Source: Deltaproteobacteria bacterium
GTDB lineage: Bacteria; Desulfobacterota; DSM-4660; Desulfatiglandales; HGW-15
NCBI GenBank assembly: GCA_021737245.1
Contig: JAIPEI010000202.1
Location: 1 to 6,705 of the forward strand
DNA length: 6,705 nt
Reading direction: 5' to 3'
A program made the translations under genes and the position numbers. The notes below the pieces were generated by a model, which did no database searches, was not told where the DNA came from, and was given only the letters and a program-made list of their open reading frames with translations. How positions within the stretch are numbered: the stretch's first letter is position 1; every line of letters starts with the position of its first letter. This document shows positions 1-6,318 of this stretch, in pieces.

Positions 1-1347
1 CCGGACCTCCATGCCCAGATCCAGGATCCGCCCGATCTCCCGGTCCAGGACCTCCGGAGGCAGCCGGAAGTCCGGAATGCCCGCGCGAAGCATGCCGCCC
101 AGCTTCTCCAGGGCCTCGAACAGGGTCACCTGGAAGCCTTCCAGGCGGAGGAAGTATGCCGCGCTCAGCCCGGCCGGGCCGGAACCGATCACGGCCACGC
201 GCTCCTCCCGCTCCTCGATCGCCGGCCGCTCCCACACGGAAGACGCGGCCCGGTCCGCCGCCACGCGCTTGAGCTGCCGGATGGCCACGGGCGCATCCAG
301 CTCCGCCCGCCGGCAACGATCCTCGCAGAAGGCCGGGCAGACCCGCCCCAGCACGCCCGGAAGGGGGAGGCGCTCCATGATCAGACGCACGGCCTCTTCG
401 TACTTTCCCTGCTTGACCAGCTGCACGTAGCCCTGCACGTTGATGCCGGCCGGGCAGGCCGTGGTACAGGGTGCGCGATCGTGCTTGTCGATGACGTACG
501 TGATGGGGACTGCCTGGGGGAAGGACCGGTACACGGCCGCCCGCTCGGCGAGCCCCTCGTCCCACTCGCTGGGGACGGAAACAGGACAGACCTTGGCGCA
601 CTCGCCGCACCCCGTGCACACCCCTTCGGTCACGTAGCGCGGCTTCCTGCGGACCGTAACCGTGTAGTTGCCGATGTAGCCGTTGACCTCTTTGACCTCG
701 CTGTAGGACAGGAGCTCGACGTGCTGGTTCTGCGCCACCTCCACCATCTTGGGCGTCCCGATGCAGGCGGCGCAGTCGAGCGTGGGGAAGGTCTTGTCGA
801 ACTGGAGCATGTGCCCGCCGATGGTGGGCTGGCGCTCCACCAGATAGACCTTCCGGCCGGCGGCCCCGATGTCCAGCGCGGCCTGGATCCCCGCAATGCC
901 GCCGCCCACGACCATGACATCGGGGTGCACCCTCGCGTGTCGCGCGAAGAGGCTTTCGTGGAGACGGACCCGGTTCACCGCCGCCCGGGCCAGGCTCTTG
1001 GCCTTGTCCGTGGCCTGCTCGGGGTTCTCGGTCACCCAGGAAACCTGCTCCCGGACCGAGGCCATCTGAAAGTAGTAAGGGTTCAGGCCGGCACGCTGGC
1101 AGGCGCCCATGAAGGTCTTGCCGTGAAGCCGCGGAGAGCAGGAAGCCACGACCACCCGGTTCAGTCCCTGGGCGCGGATGTCGTCGACGATCATCTCCTG
1201 ACCCGGGTCCGAGCACATGAACTTGTAGTCCCGCGAGACCGTTACCCCGGGAAGGCTTTGAATGTAGTCCGCCACAGCCGCCACATCCACCTTGCCGGCG
1301 ATGTTGATGCCGCAGTGGCAGATGTAAAACCCGATCCGCATCTCCAT
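1..1347 (-). CDS. hdrA: HdrA-like FAD/iron-sulfur oxidoreductase fused to a GltD-like domain (3' part beyond window)
   Basis: This is the N-terminal 449 residues of a heterodisulfide-reductase subunit A-type flavoprotein; the gene runs off the window edge without a stop. In order: an N-terminal HdrA domain (about 1-135) with the CHC pair C10/C12, C45 and the CSPRLH motif at C70; an FAD-binding Rossmann loop GGGIAG at 148-153; the DCAAC motif (C192, C195); a ferredoxin insert CTGCGECAKVCP with C244, C247, C250 and C254. At about residue 290 it passes into a glutamate-synthase small-subunit-like iron-sulfur domain (CTTACP at C294/C298, GRVCPAFCEDRC at C337/C341/C345). A second nucleotide-binding motif, GSGPAG, follows at 388-393. 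Family knowledge: HdrA is the electron-bifurcating flavin subunit of cytoplasmic Hdr complexes, and the GltD-like part suggests NAD(P)H exchange. The ATG at 1347 follows GAGG, which overlaps the upstream gene's stop; M3 is an alternative start. The partner subunits, and so the physiological substrate, are not visible. Confidence 0.93.
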   Translation of the reverse strand, partial: MEMRIGFYICHCGINIAGKVDVAAVADYIQSLPGVTVSRDYKFMCSDPGQEMIVDDIRAQGLNRVVVASCSPRLHGKTFMGACQRAGLNPYYFQMASVREQVSWVTENPEQATDKAKSLARAAVNRVRLHESLFARHARVHPDVMVVGGGIAGIQAALDIGAAGRKVYLVERQPTIGGHMLQFDKTFPTLDCAACIGTPKMVEVAQNQHVELLSYSEVKEVNGYIGNYTVTVRRKPRYVTEGVCTGCGECAKVCPVSVPSEWDEGLAERAAVYRSFPQAVPITYVIDKHDRAPCTTACPAGINVQGYVQLVKQGKYEEAVRLIMERLPLPGVLGRVCPAFCEDRCRRAELDAPVAIRQLKRVAADRAASSVWERPAIEEREERVAVIGSGPAGLSAAYFLRLEGFQVTLFEALEKLGGMLRAGIPDFRLPPEVLDREIGRILDLGMEVR

Positions 1348-1357
1348 GGCTTCCGCC

Positions 1358-1795
1358 TCAAGGGCCCGCCGTGGGTTCCGGGGGCCTGGGTTGGGTCAGG
1401 GTCCTCAGGAGACCCAGGAGCTCGTCCGCTTCCGGGGGCTTGTCCAGAAAGCCCTCGGGTTCCAGGAGGAAGCCCCCCCTGGACGCCCCGGGGAGGGCCC
1501 TGAGCTGGCACAGGGTCTTCTTGTCGATGGAAGAGAGCAGGACCACGGGGATGTGCTTGAGGGTCGCATCCAGCTTGAGGTCGTCGAACATCTGGAGATT
1601 GCCGTGGTGGTCGAACATGACGGCCAGCACAATCAAGTCCGGCCGCTCCCGCACCGCCTTTTCGAGCCCCTCGGTGGCGTCGGAGGCCAGGATCGACTTG
1701 TGGCCGCCCAGCTCCAGGAGCCTGCTGAGGAGAATCCTCTCATCCGGCTCGTCGTCGACCACCAGGACCTTCTTTCGTGGGGCAGAAGGGTGCAT
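1358..1795 (-). CDS. Single-domain response regulator lacking the phospho-acceptor aspartate
   Basis: This is a 145-residue stand-alone receiver-domain protein with no output domain. The beta1 segment VLVVDDEPDE carries the acidic pair D14/D15. The hydroxyl position (VVLLSS) and the conserved lysine (FLDKP) are present. At the end of beta3, however, the sequence is LIVLAVMF, with A58 (codon GCC) where receivers carry the phosphorylated Asp. I prefer the ATG at 1795 because GGAG and GGGG lie just upstream and the VDDE motif sits at the usual distance; an in-frame ATG at 1846 would add 17 residues without receiver character. The gene ends 10 bases before hdrA and the two are almost certainly cotranscribed from the sigma-54 promoter at 1885-1900. 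The middle of the protein (HHG followed by LKLDATLKHIP) recalls receivers I associate with Hdr-type operons of sulfate reducers. The partner is unknown. If the alanine is real, signalling by phosphorylation is unlikely and a docking or phosphorylation-independent role is possible. Confidence 0.88.
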   Translation of the reverse strand: MHPSAPRKKVLVVDDEPDERILLSRLLELGGHKSILASDATEGLEKAVRERPDLIVLAVMFDHHGNLQMFDDLKLDATLKHIPVVLLSSIDKKTLCQLRALPGASRGGFLLEPEGFLDKPPEADELLGLLRTLTQPRPPEPTAGP

Positions 1796-1884
1796 GGTCC
1801 CCGTTCTCCGGTTCAGCGAAGAGAGCCCGCCGGGTCGCCCCACCAAACCGCGTGTTTCAGACTGTTCCGTTTTGTACCAGGATG

Positions 1885-1900
1885 AGCAGGAACCGTGCCA
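1885..1900 (-). promoter_or_regulatory. Sigma-54 (RpoN) -24/-12 promoter for the receiver-hdrA operon
   Basis: Read on the minus strand the site is TGGCACGGTTCCTGCT, preceded by C. Against the consensus YTGGCACG-N4-TTGCW it has every invariant base, with GG and GC exactly 10 bases apart and a single mismatch (C for the first T of TTGC). The predicted transcription start is near 1874, giving a leader of about 79 bases before the ATG at 1795. Transcription would then depend on RpoN and an AAA+ activator, which fits the upstream palindrome at 1977-1995. It is a sequence match only, but spacing and orientation are convincing. Confidence 0.72.
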
Positions 1901-1976
1901 GAACGCTCGTCGTCTGAAATATCATTGAGTATCCATAGGTTGGCAGGTATTTCTTTTCCCGGTCTCGGGGGATAAT

Positions 1977-1995
1977 GTTGCAATTTGATTGCAAC
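1977..1995. promoter_or_regulatory. 19-bp palindrome, candidate upstream activator site
   Basis: GTTGCAA-TTTGA-TTGCAAC is a perfect 7-bp inverted repeat around a 5-bp spacer. Its centre (1986) lies about 112 bp upstream of the start predicted from the sigma-54 promoter, within the usual range for sites of sigma-54 activators. It also overlaps a possible -35 element of the divergent plus-strand gene (TTGCAA at 1989-1994, 18-bp spacer, GATAAT at 2013-2018), so one bound protein could influence both directions. The protein that binds is unknown. Confidence 0.5.
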
Positions 1996-2018
1996 CTATT
2001 GTTTCACTAATTGATAAT
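1989..2018 (+). promoter_or_regulatory. Candidate housekeeping promoter for the CNNM-ligase operon
   Basis: TTGCAA (1989-1994) and GATAAT (2013-2018) are separated by 18 bases in the AT-rich part of the intergenic region and point toward the gene at 2210. An overlapping alternative is TTGATA (2011-2016) with TCGAAT (2034-2039) at 17-base spacing. Either gives a leader of roughly 160-190 bases. The match is moderate and in an AT-rich stretch, where chance matches are common. Confidence 0.35.
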
Positions 2019-2051
2019 GGCTGAAAATATTTGTCGAATCATCGCCCCTGC

Positions 2052-2093
2052 TGTTGCGCAACAATTTCTGCAACGATATGCAACGCCGGCAAC
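2052..2093. repeat. Cluster of GCAAC half-sites with a 12-bp palindrome
   Basis: TGTTGCGCAACA (2052-2063) is a perfect palindrome. It is followed by further GCAAC copies at 2070-2074, 2080-2084 and 2089-2093, giving successive starts 12, 10 and 9 bases apart from the first at 2058. The same core forms the arms of the palindrome at 1977-1995. Roughly one helical turn between copies on the same strand suggests an array of half-sites for one regulator, but this is an inference from pattern alone. Confidence 0.42.
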
Positions 2094-2189
2094 TGCCCAA
2101 CAACTCCTTGAATTTGAGCTCCGCTCTGGTATTCTCTGATATTTCCGGTCCCGTGGAAGCGTGCGCTTTCCGCAATCCGGATCGAAATC

Positions 2190-2198
2190 AAAGGAGGT
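2190..2198 (+). promoter_or_regulatory. Strong ribosome binding site fixing the CNNM gene start
   Basis: AAAGGAGGT is close to a full complement of the 16S rRNA 3' end and lies 11 bases before the ATG at 2210. It decides the start in favour of 2210 over the in-frame TTG at 2054. Confidence 0.75.
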
Positions 2199-2209
2199 CC
2201 GACCGAACC

Positions 2210-3250
2210 ATGAGTGAGCTGCTGCTTGCGATCGGCTTTGCCATCGGCATCTCGGCCGTCTGCTCCCTGTTCGAAGCCGTCCTCTACTCCGCGCCCCCGG
2301 GAAAGATCGAGGCCATGGCCGGCGAGGGGCATAAGGCAGGCCGGATCTTCAAGAAGCTCCGGACCGATGTCGACCGCCCCATCGCCGCGATTCTGACCCT
2401 CAACACCATCGCCCACACGGCCGGGGCGGCCTTTGCAGGCTCTGCCGCGGCCGGGGTATTCGGCCACCACTGGCTTCCCCATTTCTCCGCCGTTTTCACC
2501 GCAGCCGTTCTCGTGCTGTCGGAAATCATTCCCAAGACGGTGGGCGTGGTCCATGCCGGCTCCATGATCTCCTTTGTCGCATTCCCGCTTCGGGCGCTGG
2601 TTTGGGTGATGGCCCCCCTGGTCTGGATGAGCACCGCCATTACCCGGCTCATCGCCCCCGGAAGGAAGGAAAGCCCGATAACCTCGGCGGAGCTGGGGCA
2701 CCTGGCCCGGCTGTGCTTTCAGGAGGGGGAGATCGCGGGCTATCAAAGGCAGGCCATCGAGACCATCCTGAGCCTCAAGAAGAAGCGCGTGAAGGACGTG
2801 ATGACCCCGCGGACGGTGGTGGTTTCCTTCAGCGAGCATTCGAGCCTGGGTGAGGTGACTCAGGCCTACGACAAGTGGGAGCACAGCCGGTATCCCGTCT
2901 ATGACGAGGAGCACGAGGACATTGTCGGCCTCGTGCTGGTCAAGGAGATTTTCATCGCCCTTTCCCAGGGCCGGCGGAACATCCGCCTGTCGGATCTGAC
3001 CCATCCCGCACACTTTGTCGTGGAAACGGCCAGGCTGGACCGGATGCTCATGGAGTTTCTGGACCGAAGGGAGCACCTGTTCGTCGTGCTGGACGAGTAC
3101 GGGGGGCTTGCCGGGGTCATCACGCTGGAGGACATTCTCGAGGAACTCATCGGACGGGAAATCGTCGACGAGTCTGATCAGGTGGCGAACAAACGTGAAC
3201 TGGCCCGCAAGCGCCGCAGGCAGGCGGCCAAAGAGCCGAACCCGTCATGA
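2210..3250 (+). CDS. CNNM/DUF21 transmembrane protein with tandem CBS domains (CorB/HlyC-like)
   Basis: A 346-residue inner-membrane protein of the CNNM/CorB family, whose characterised members move or regulate Mg2+ (older annotation: hemolysin-like). The N-terminal half is the DUF21 domain, with hydrophobic segments at about 4-26, 57-84, 92-113 and 116-147. Family motifs are LSEIIPKT at 103-110 (E105, P108, K109) and N65 in the second segment. An amphipathic linker leads to the CBS pair: the first opens with VMTPR at 197-201 and ends near 256, the second covers about 262-316 and contains DEYGGLAGVITLEDILEEL. The protein ends in a short basic tail, so the C-terminal CorC/HlyC domain of longer relatives is absent; short forms of this kind exist in bacteria. 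CBS pairs usually sense adenine nucleotides with Mg2+. The AMP-forming ligase gene starts 46 bases downstream, probably in the same operon. The transported ion is not determinable from the sequence. Confidence 0.9.
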   Translation: MSELLLAIGFAIGISAVCSLFEAVLYSAPPGKIEAMAGEGHKAGRIFKKLRTDVDRPIAAILTLNTIAHTAGAAFAGSAAAGVFGHHWLPHFSAVFTAAVLVLSEIIPKTVGVVHAGSMISFVAFPLRALVWVMAPLVWMSTAITRLIAPGRKESPITSAELGHLARLCFQEGEIAGYQRQAIETILSLKKKRVKDVMTPRTVVVSFSEHSSLGEVTQAYDKWEHSRYPVYDEEHEDIVGLVLVKEIFIALSQGRRNIRLSDLTHPAHFVVETARLDRMLMEFLDRREHLFVVLDEYGGLAGVITLEDILEELIGREIVDESDQVANKRELARKRRRQAAKEPNPS

Positions 3251-3296
3251 CCGGCCGGCTGCGTCCTTACAGGGTCCCAAAAGAGAGGAGCATTTC

Positions 3297-4795
3297 ATGA
3301 ATCTGTCCGACGTCGTTCGCAAGGGGGCCCGGATCCTCCCCGACCACGAGGCGGTCGTTTTCGGGAACCGGCGGTTTACCTATCAGGACCTGGAAACCGC
3401 GGTGACCAAGGTGGCCTCACGCTTGAAGGAGCTGGGGATCGGTCCGGGGGACCGGGTCGCCCTGTACTGCGAAAACCGCCCCGAGTGGATCATGATCTAT
3501 TACGGGATCATCCGTCTGGGCGCCGTGGTGGTGTGCGTGAGCTCGGCCTACAGGGGCTCGGAACTGGCGCACCTTCTCGAGGATTCCGAGCCGGGCTGCG
3601 TGGTCACCTCGGAGACCCTTGGTGAGCAGTTCACCGGAACGGAGGCCCCCGTCCCCGGGGTAGACGCCCTGGTGATCGAACGGGATCCCGTGCTCGCAGG
3701 GTTGTGTGAGCAGGGGAACGGTTCGCCGGGGGCGACACCGCCCGGCGTGGACCGCGATGCGGATGACCCGTGCGTAATCCTCTACACGGGAGGCACCACG
3801 GGCATCCCCAAGGGCGCCATGCTCACCCACAAGAACATCCTCTACACGGCCCAGAACGTCTGCTACCACGAAAGGACGACTCACAAGGATCGCGGGCTCT
3901 GCTTTCTGCCCTTGAACCACGTGTTCGCCGGCATCCACATCATGAACGCCACCTTCCATGCCCTGGGGACCATGGTGCTCCACACCGGGTTCGACATGGA
4001 CGAGATCCTGTCGTCCATCCGGGCGAACGGCGTCACACGCCTGTACGCGGTTCCCACCGTGTTCATCCGCATCCTCAACAACCCCGACAGCCACCGGCAC
4101 CTGGAATCGGTCGGGTACCTCTTTTCCGCAGCGACCAGCATGCCCTCGGAGGTGGTCCGCCAGTGCAAGGCCGCATTCGGTCTCGACATCCACGAGGCCT
4201 ATGGCATGACGGAATCCTCCTCCCTGGTGACCTTCAACCACATGTACCGGCACAAGACCGGTACTGTGGGAACGCCGGCGGGGATCGTGGAGGTGAAGAT
4301 CGCGGGCGTTCCGGGAAAAGAGGCCGCCCCGGAGACGAGGGCGAAATCCTGATCCGGGGGCCCAACGTCATGAAGGGGTACTACAACCGTCCCGAGGAGA
4401 CCGCCCAGGCGCTGGAGGGCGGCTGGCTCCATTCCGGAGACGTGGGCCGGTTCGACGGAGACGGCTATCTTCACATCGTCGATCGGATCAAGGACCTGGT
4501 CATCACCGGCGGGCTGAACGTGTACCCCACCGAGGTCGAGGAGGTGCTCTACCGCCACGACACCGTCGAGGAATGCGCGGTCACCGGGCTTCCCCACCCG
4601 GAGTACGGAGAGGCGGTGACCGCCTTTGTCCGGTTGAAGAGAGACTGCGGGACGACGGAAGAAGAGCTCATCCGATTCTGCAAGGAGAGCATGGCATCCT
4701 ACAAGGCGCCCAAGAGGGTCCTCTTTGTCGAGGATTTTCCGAGGACGCCCCAGGGGAAGCTTCTCAAGCGGGAGCTGCGGAAGACCTCGGTCTGA
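3297..4795 (+). pseudogene. Acyl-CoA synthetase-like AMP-forming (ANL) ligase with a frameshift
   Basis: Adenylate-forming enzymes of this superfamily activate a carboxylic acid with ATP and pass it to CoA; similarity is to long-chain fatty acid-CoA ligases, but the acyl substrate cannot be read from the sequence. The ATG at 3297 follows AGAGGAG by six bases. The first frame contains the P-loop YTGGTTGIPKG at 163-173 and HEAYGMTES at 299-307, then stops at 4352 (351 residues). The C-terminal third continues in the next frame, with HSGDVGRFDGDGYLHIVDRIKD, GGLNVYPTEVEE and the catalytic lysine in TPQGKLLKREL, ending at 4795. One extra base in the G run at 4331-4332 restores AAPGDEGEILIRGPN and a protein of exactly 499 residues, normal for the family (D382, D396 and K488 in that numbering). 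All motifs are otherwise intact, so the break is very recent or a sequence error. Without correction the product lacks most of the C-terminal lid domain and would be inactive. Confidence 0.85.
4326..4337 (+). other. Frameshift point in the ligase gene
   Basis: The sequence reads GCCCCGGAGACG. In the upstream frame it gives A-P-E-T-R and soon TGA at 4350; with a third G after CCCC it gives A-P-G-D-E-G-E-I-L, the expected family sequence. The change is a one-base shortening of a C/G run, a common place for both real slippage and base-calling errors. Confidence 0.75.
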
Positions 4796-5144
4796 TGCCC
4801 CTTCAGAAGGCGCTGTTTCCGGACCGGTCTTTGACCTTGCAGAGCTGTTCCGGCTGGCTCGAACGGAACCCGAGCCCCCTCCGGCGATGGGAACCCCATT
4901 TCATGGATAGAATCGGGGTAGGCCGTTCACGCTGTGCTCGCAACAGGGCGCAACCGGCTGTGGAACCGGGGAAAAGTTTGATTCCAGCCGATCCCCATAG
5001 ATCGTGGTAGTTCGAGCCCCTCCTAAAAAAGCCGAAGAATACAGGATCGACTCCATTGGATTGGCCGATCTTCCTGTTACATTTGAGCCATGAGGCTGAA
5101 AAACGCCGAATTCCAATAGAGAGAAAAAATCAGGAGGAAAACCC
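4796..5144. other. Intergenic region without a recognisable gene
   Basis: These 349 bases separate the ligase gene from the DUF883-type operon. Short open frames exist on both strands, but none shows family motifs or a good ribosome site. An imperfect inverted repeat (ACAGGATCG at 5041-5049 against CGATCTTCCTGT at 5066-5077) lies upstream of the next operon. I could not identify a convincing promoter, though one for the 5145 gene must lie here or further upstream. Confidence 0.55.
4797..4818 (+). terminator. Weak candidate terminator after the ligase gene
   Basis: Immediately after the stop, GCcCCTT and AAGGcGC can pair around a CAG loop with one mismatch, followed by TGTTT. The stem is short and the T run poor, so this may be chance; it is the only hairpin near the end of the gene. 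Confidence 0.22.
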
Positions 5145-5441
5145 ATGGCACGCACCAAAGCGAATCAGGGAAGGTTGTCCGGCAGGCTCGAGAGCATGTG
5201 CAGGGACGCCCAGGAGCTTCTCGACGCAACCGAGGGCAAGGTCGACGCCAAGTCCAAGGAGGTCAGGGAACGGCTGCAGGCCAGCCTGGACACCATCCGG
5301 GAAGAGTACGATCTTCTGGAGAACAGGGTTTCCGAGGGAATCCAGGCCGCCGATCACACCATTCGGGAGAAGCCCTATCAGGCCCTCGGCATCACCTTTG
5401 CCGCCGGTCTGATCTTCGGTTGGATTCTGAACAGGAAGTAG
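5145..5441 (+). CDS. DUF883 (ElaB/YqjD/YgaM-like) membrane-anchored protein
   Basis: A 98-residue protein with a long, charged, coiled-coil-prone helix (about 12-72) followed by a C-terminal membrane segment (about 78-95) and a basic end, NRK. The junction IREKPYQALGITFAAGLIFGWIL matches the DUF883 pattern, in which (I/V)RE-x-P precedes a glycine-rich tail anchor. In E. coli the relatives ElaB and YqjD sit in the inner membrane by this anchor, and YqjD binds ribosomes in stationary phase; that role here is by family only. AGGAGG at 5132-5137 lies seven bases before the ATG. It heads a three-gene cluster: the next ATG is two bases after its stop, matching the yqjD-yqjE-yqjK order of enterobacteria. 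Confidence 0.85.
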   Translation: MARTKANQGRLSGRLESMCRDAQELLDATEGKVDAKSKEVRERLQASLDTIREEYDLLENRVSEGIQAADHTIREKPYQALGITFAAGLIFGWILNRK

Positions 5442-5443
5442 CC

Positions 5444-5818
5444 ATGAGCAGCGCTCTCGGATATCTGACCGATCTGACCGCAACGGCGTCGGACCTGCTC
5501 CACGACGGGTTCGCCCTCATAGAAACCCGGATGCAGCTCTTGAGCCTCGAGCTGCAGGAGGAAAAATCCCGTGTCGTGGGTCTGCTGGTGTGGGCCGCGT
5601 CGGCGGTCTTTTTCGGGATTCTGGCCGTTGCCATGGTCACCTTCACCGTGATCTATCTGCTCGAGGGTGAGGGCCGCGTCGTGGCCATGGTGCTGTTCAC
5701 CCTCTTCTACCTGCTTGCCGCGGCCGTCTCGGCGGTGGTGATCCGGAAGAAGCTCCTCTCCACCAAACCGTTCGCCCGGACCTTGGAGGCGCTGAAAAAG
5801 GACAGGGAGTGCTTCTGA
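5444..5818 (+). CDS. YqjE-like (phage holin family/DUF1469) two-helix membrane protein
   Basis: A 124-residue protein with an amphipathic N-terminal helix (about 5-43, containing ALIETRMQLLSLELQEEKSR), two membrane segments (about 44-73 and 79-100) joined by a short EGEGR loop, and a basic cytoplasmic tail starting RKK. The LxxxRxxLxxxExxEEK helix leading directly into the first segment is the hallmark of the YqjE family, labelled holin-like although its E. coli member is not known as a lysis protein. The start lies two bases after the preceding stop, with AGGAAG inside the end of that gene as ribosome site, so translational coupling is likely. The protein may associate with the DUF883 protein in the membrane; this is inferred from conserved gene order. 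Confidence 0.85.
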   Translation: MSSALGYLTDLTATASDLLHDGFALIETRMQLLSLELQEEKSRVVGLLVWAASAVFFGILAVAMVTFTVIYLLEGEGRVVAMVLFTLFYLLAAAVSAVVIRKKLLSTKPFARTLEALKKDRECF

Positions 5819-5822
5819 GGCC

Positions 5823-6011
5823 ATGAGCAGGAAAACGAAAGCGGAAATAGAGCGTCTTGTAACGCGGATCGACATGCAGCGGGCCTTGCTGGCTCTGGAC
5901 ATTGCAAGGCTCGAACGCAGGAAATCGGCCGTCGATGCCGGGCTCCTGCTTGCCGATCTCGTGCTCACCCTCAGAGCCCTGTTCTCGCCATCGGGAAGGC
6001 GTCCGCAGTGA
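5823..6011 (+). CDS. Small basic helical protein in the YqjK position
   Basis: A 62-residue protein starting four bases after the yqjE-like gene, with GGGAG at 5805-5809 as probable ribosome site. The first 35 residues are rich in Lys, Arg and Glu and form a likely helix (RKTKAEIERLV, then MQRALLALDIARLERRK). A mildly hydrophobic stretch at about 37-54 (VDAGLLLADLVLTLRALF) could lie on or in the membrane. Size, composition and position as third gene after DUF883- and YqjE-like genes resemble E. coli YqjK, but I see no clear sequence match, so homology is only suggested. No function is known to me. The tight spacing and correct frame after its neighbour support it as a real gene. Confidence 0.68.
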   Translation: MSRKTKAEIERLVTRIDMQRALLALDIARLERRKSAVDAGLLLADLVLTLRALFSPSGRRPQ

Positions 6012-6030
6012 GGGTTTTTCGGTTTCGGCG

Positions 6031-6318
6031 CTACTTCCCGTCCAGAACGGTTCGGACCGTGATCAGCAGATCCCGGGCCGAGAGCGGTTTCATCAACAGG
6101 GACCGAACCCCGATCTTCCCCGCCTTATCATCGGAGATCCGTTTGCTGTAACCCGTACAAAGGATCACCGGCAGGTCCGGCCGGAGAGCCAACATGCGGC
6201 GCGACAGCTCGTCCCCGCGCATGTGGGGCATGGTCATGTCCGTGATGACCAGGTCGAATCCTTCGGGGTCGTCCCGAAAACACGCCAGTGCATCCTCACC
6301 GTTCGTACGGGTTTCCAC
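6031..6318 (-). pseudogene. Receiver domain lacking its N-terminal third
   Basis: The frame encodes about 95 residues that begin at the second beta strand of a receiver domain. Counting from the GTG at 6318, it has the phospho-acceptor in DLVITDMTMP (D27), the hydroxyl residue in VILCTGYS (T55) and the lysine in LLMKPLS (K77), ending in a normal final helix and TAG at 6031. The first roughly 30 residues of a receiver, including the acidic pair of the VDDE segment, are missing. An in-frame TGA lies two codons upstream of the GTG, and no other frame of 6319-6471 contains them. The DMTMP...CTGYS...KPL pattern resembles receivers at the C terminus of hybrid sensor kinases, so this could be the remnant of such a gene. 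There is no convincing ribosome site. It lies downstream of the regulator at 6472-6705 on the same strand and converges with the gene ending at 6011. Confidence 0.72.

Larger units (their letters stand above)
1796..2209. other. Divergent intergenic control region
   Basis: This 414-base stretch separates the minus-strand receiver-hdrA operon from the plus-strand CNNM-ligase operon. It holds the sigma-54 promoter, the 19-bp palindrome, the GCAAC cluster and a candidate plus-strand promoter. The centre is clearly richer in A and T than the flanking genes. I see no coding sequence: an in-frame TTG at 2054 could extend the CNNM gene by 52 residues, but those residues lack family character and the strong ribosome site sits at 2190-2198. 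The roughly 120 bases after the GCAAC cluster form a long leader in which I recognise no known riboswitch. Confidence 0.7.

Noticed and set aside
481..1503. Long plus-strand open frame of 340 codons
   Set aside because: It lies antisense to hdrA and the end of the receiver gene, has no family motifs, and is a by-product of GC-rich third-codon positions. The minus strand carries clear HdrA motifs throughout.
1940..1957. Plus-strand TTGGCAGGTATTTCTTTT as a sigma-54 promoter toward the CNNM gene
   Set aside because: The -24 half is acceptable but the invariant GC at -12 is absent.
2054..2209. Upstream TTG start extending the CNNM protein by 52 residues
   Set aside because: The extension crosses the GCAAC repeats, lacks a membrane or family signature and ignores the strong ribosome site at 2190-2198.
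2039..3076. Long minus-strand open frame of 345 codons
   Set aside because: It is antisense to the CNNM-CBS gene, with a composition rich in His, Gly and Asp typical of shadow frames and no recognisable domain.
3417..4253. Minus-strand open frame opposite the ligase gene
   Set aside because: It has no domain signature and overlaps a segment with unmistakable adenylating-enzyme motifs on the plus strand.
5005..5023. GGTAGTTCGAGCCCCTCC resembling the T-arm of a tRNA or an att-site remnant
   Set aside because: The flanking bases do not form the five-pair T stem, no anticodon or acceptor arms are present, and no integrase or element end is nearby.
5041..5077. Imperfect inverted repeat ACAGGATCG / CGATCTTCCTGT as a terminator
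   Set aside because: The arms pair only with an asymmetric bulge and no T run follows, so termination is not supported.
4901..5158. Minus-strand 85-codon frame in the 4796-5144 gap
   Set aside because: No ribosome site, no motif, and its beginning overlaps the start of the well-supported DUF883 gene on the other strand.
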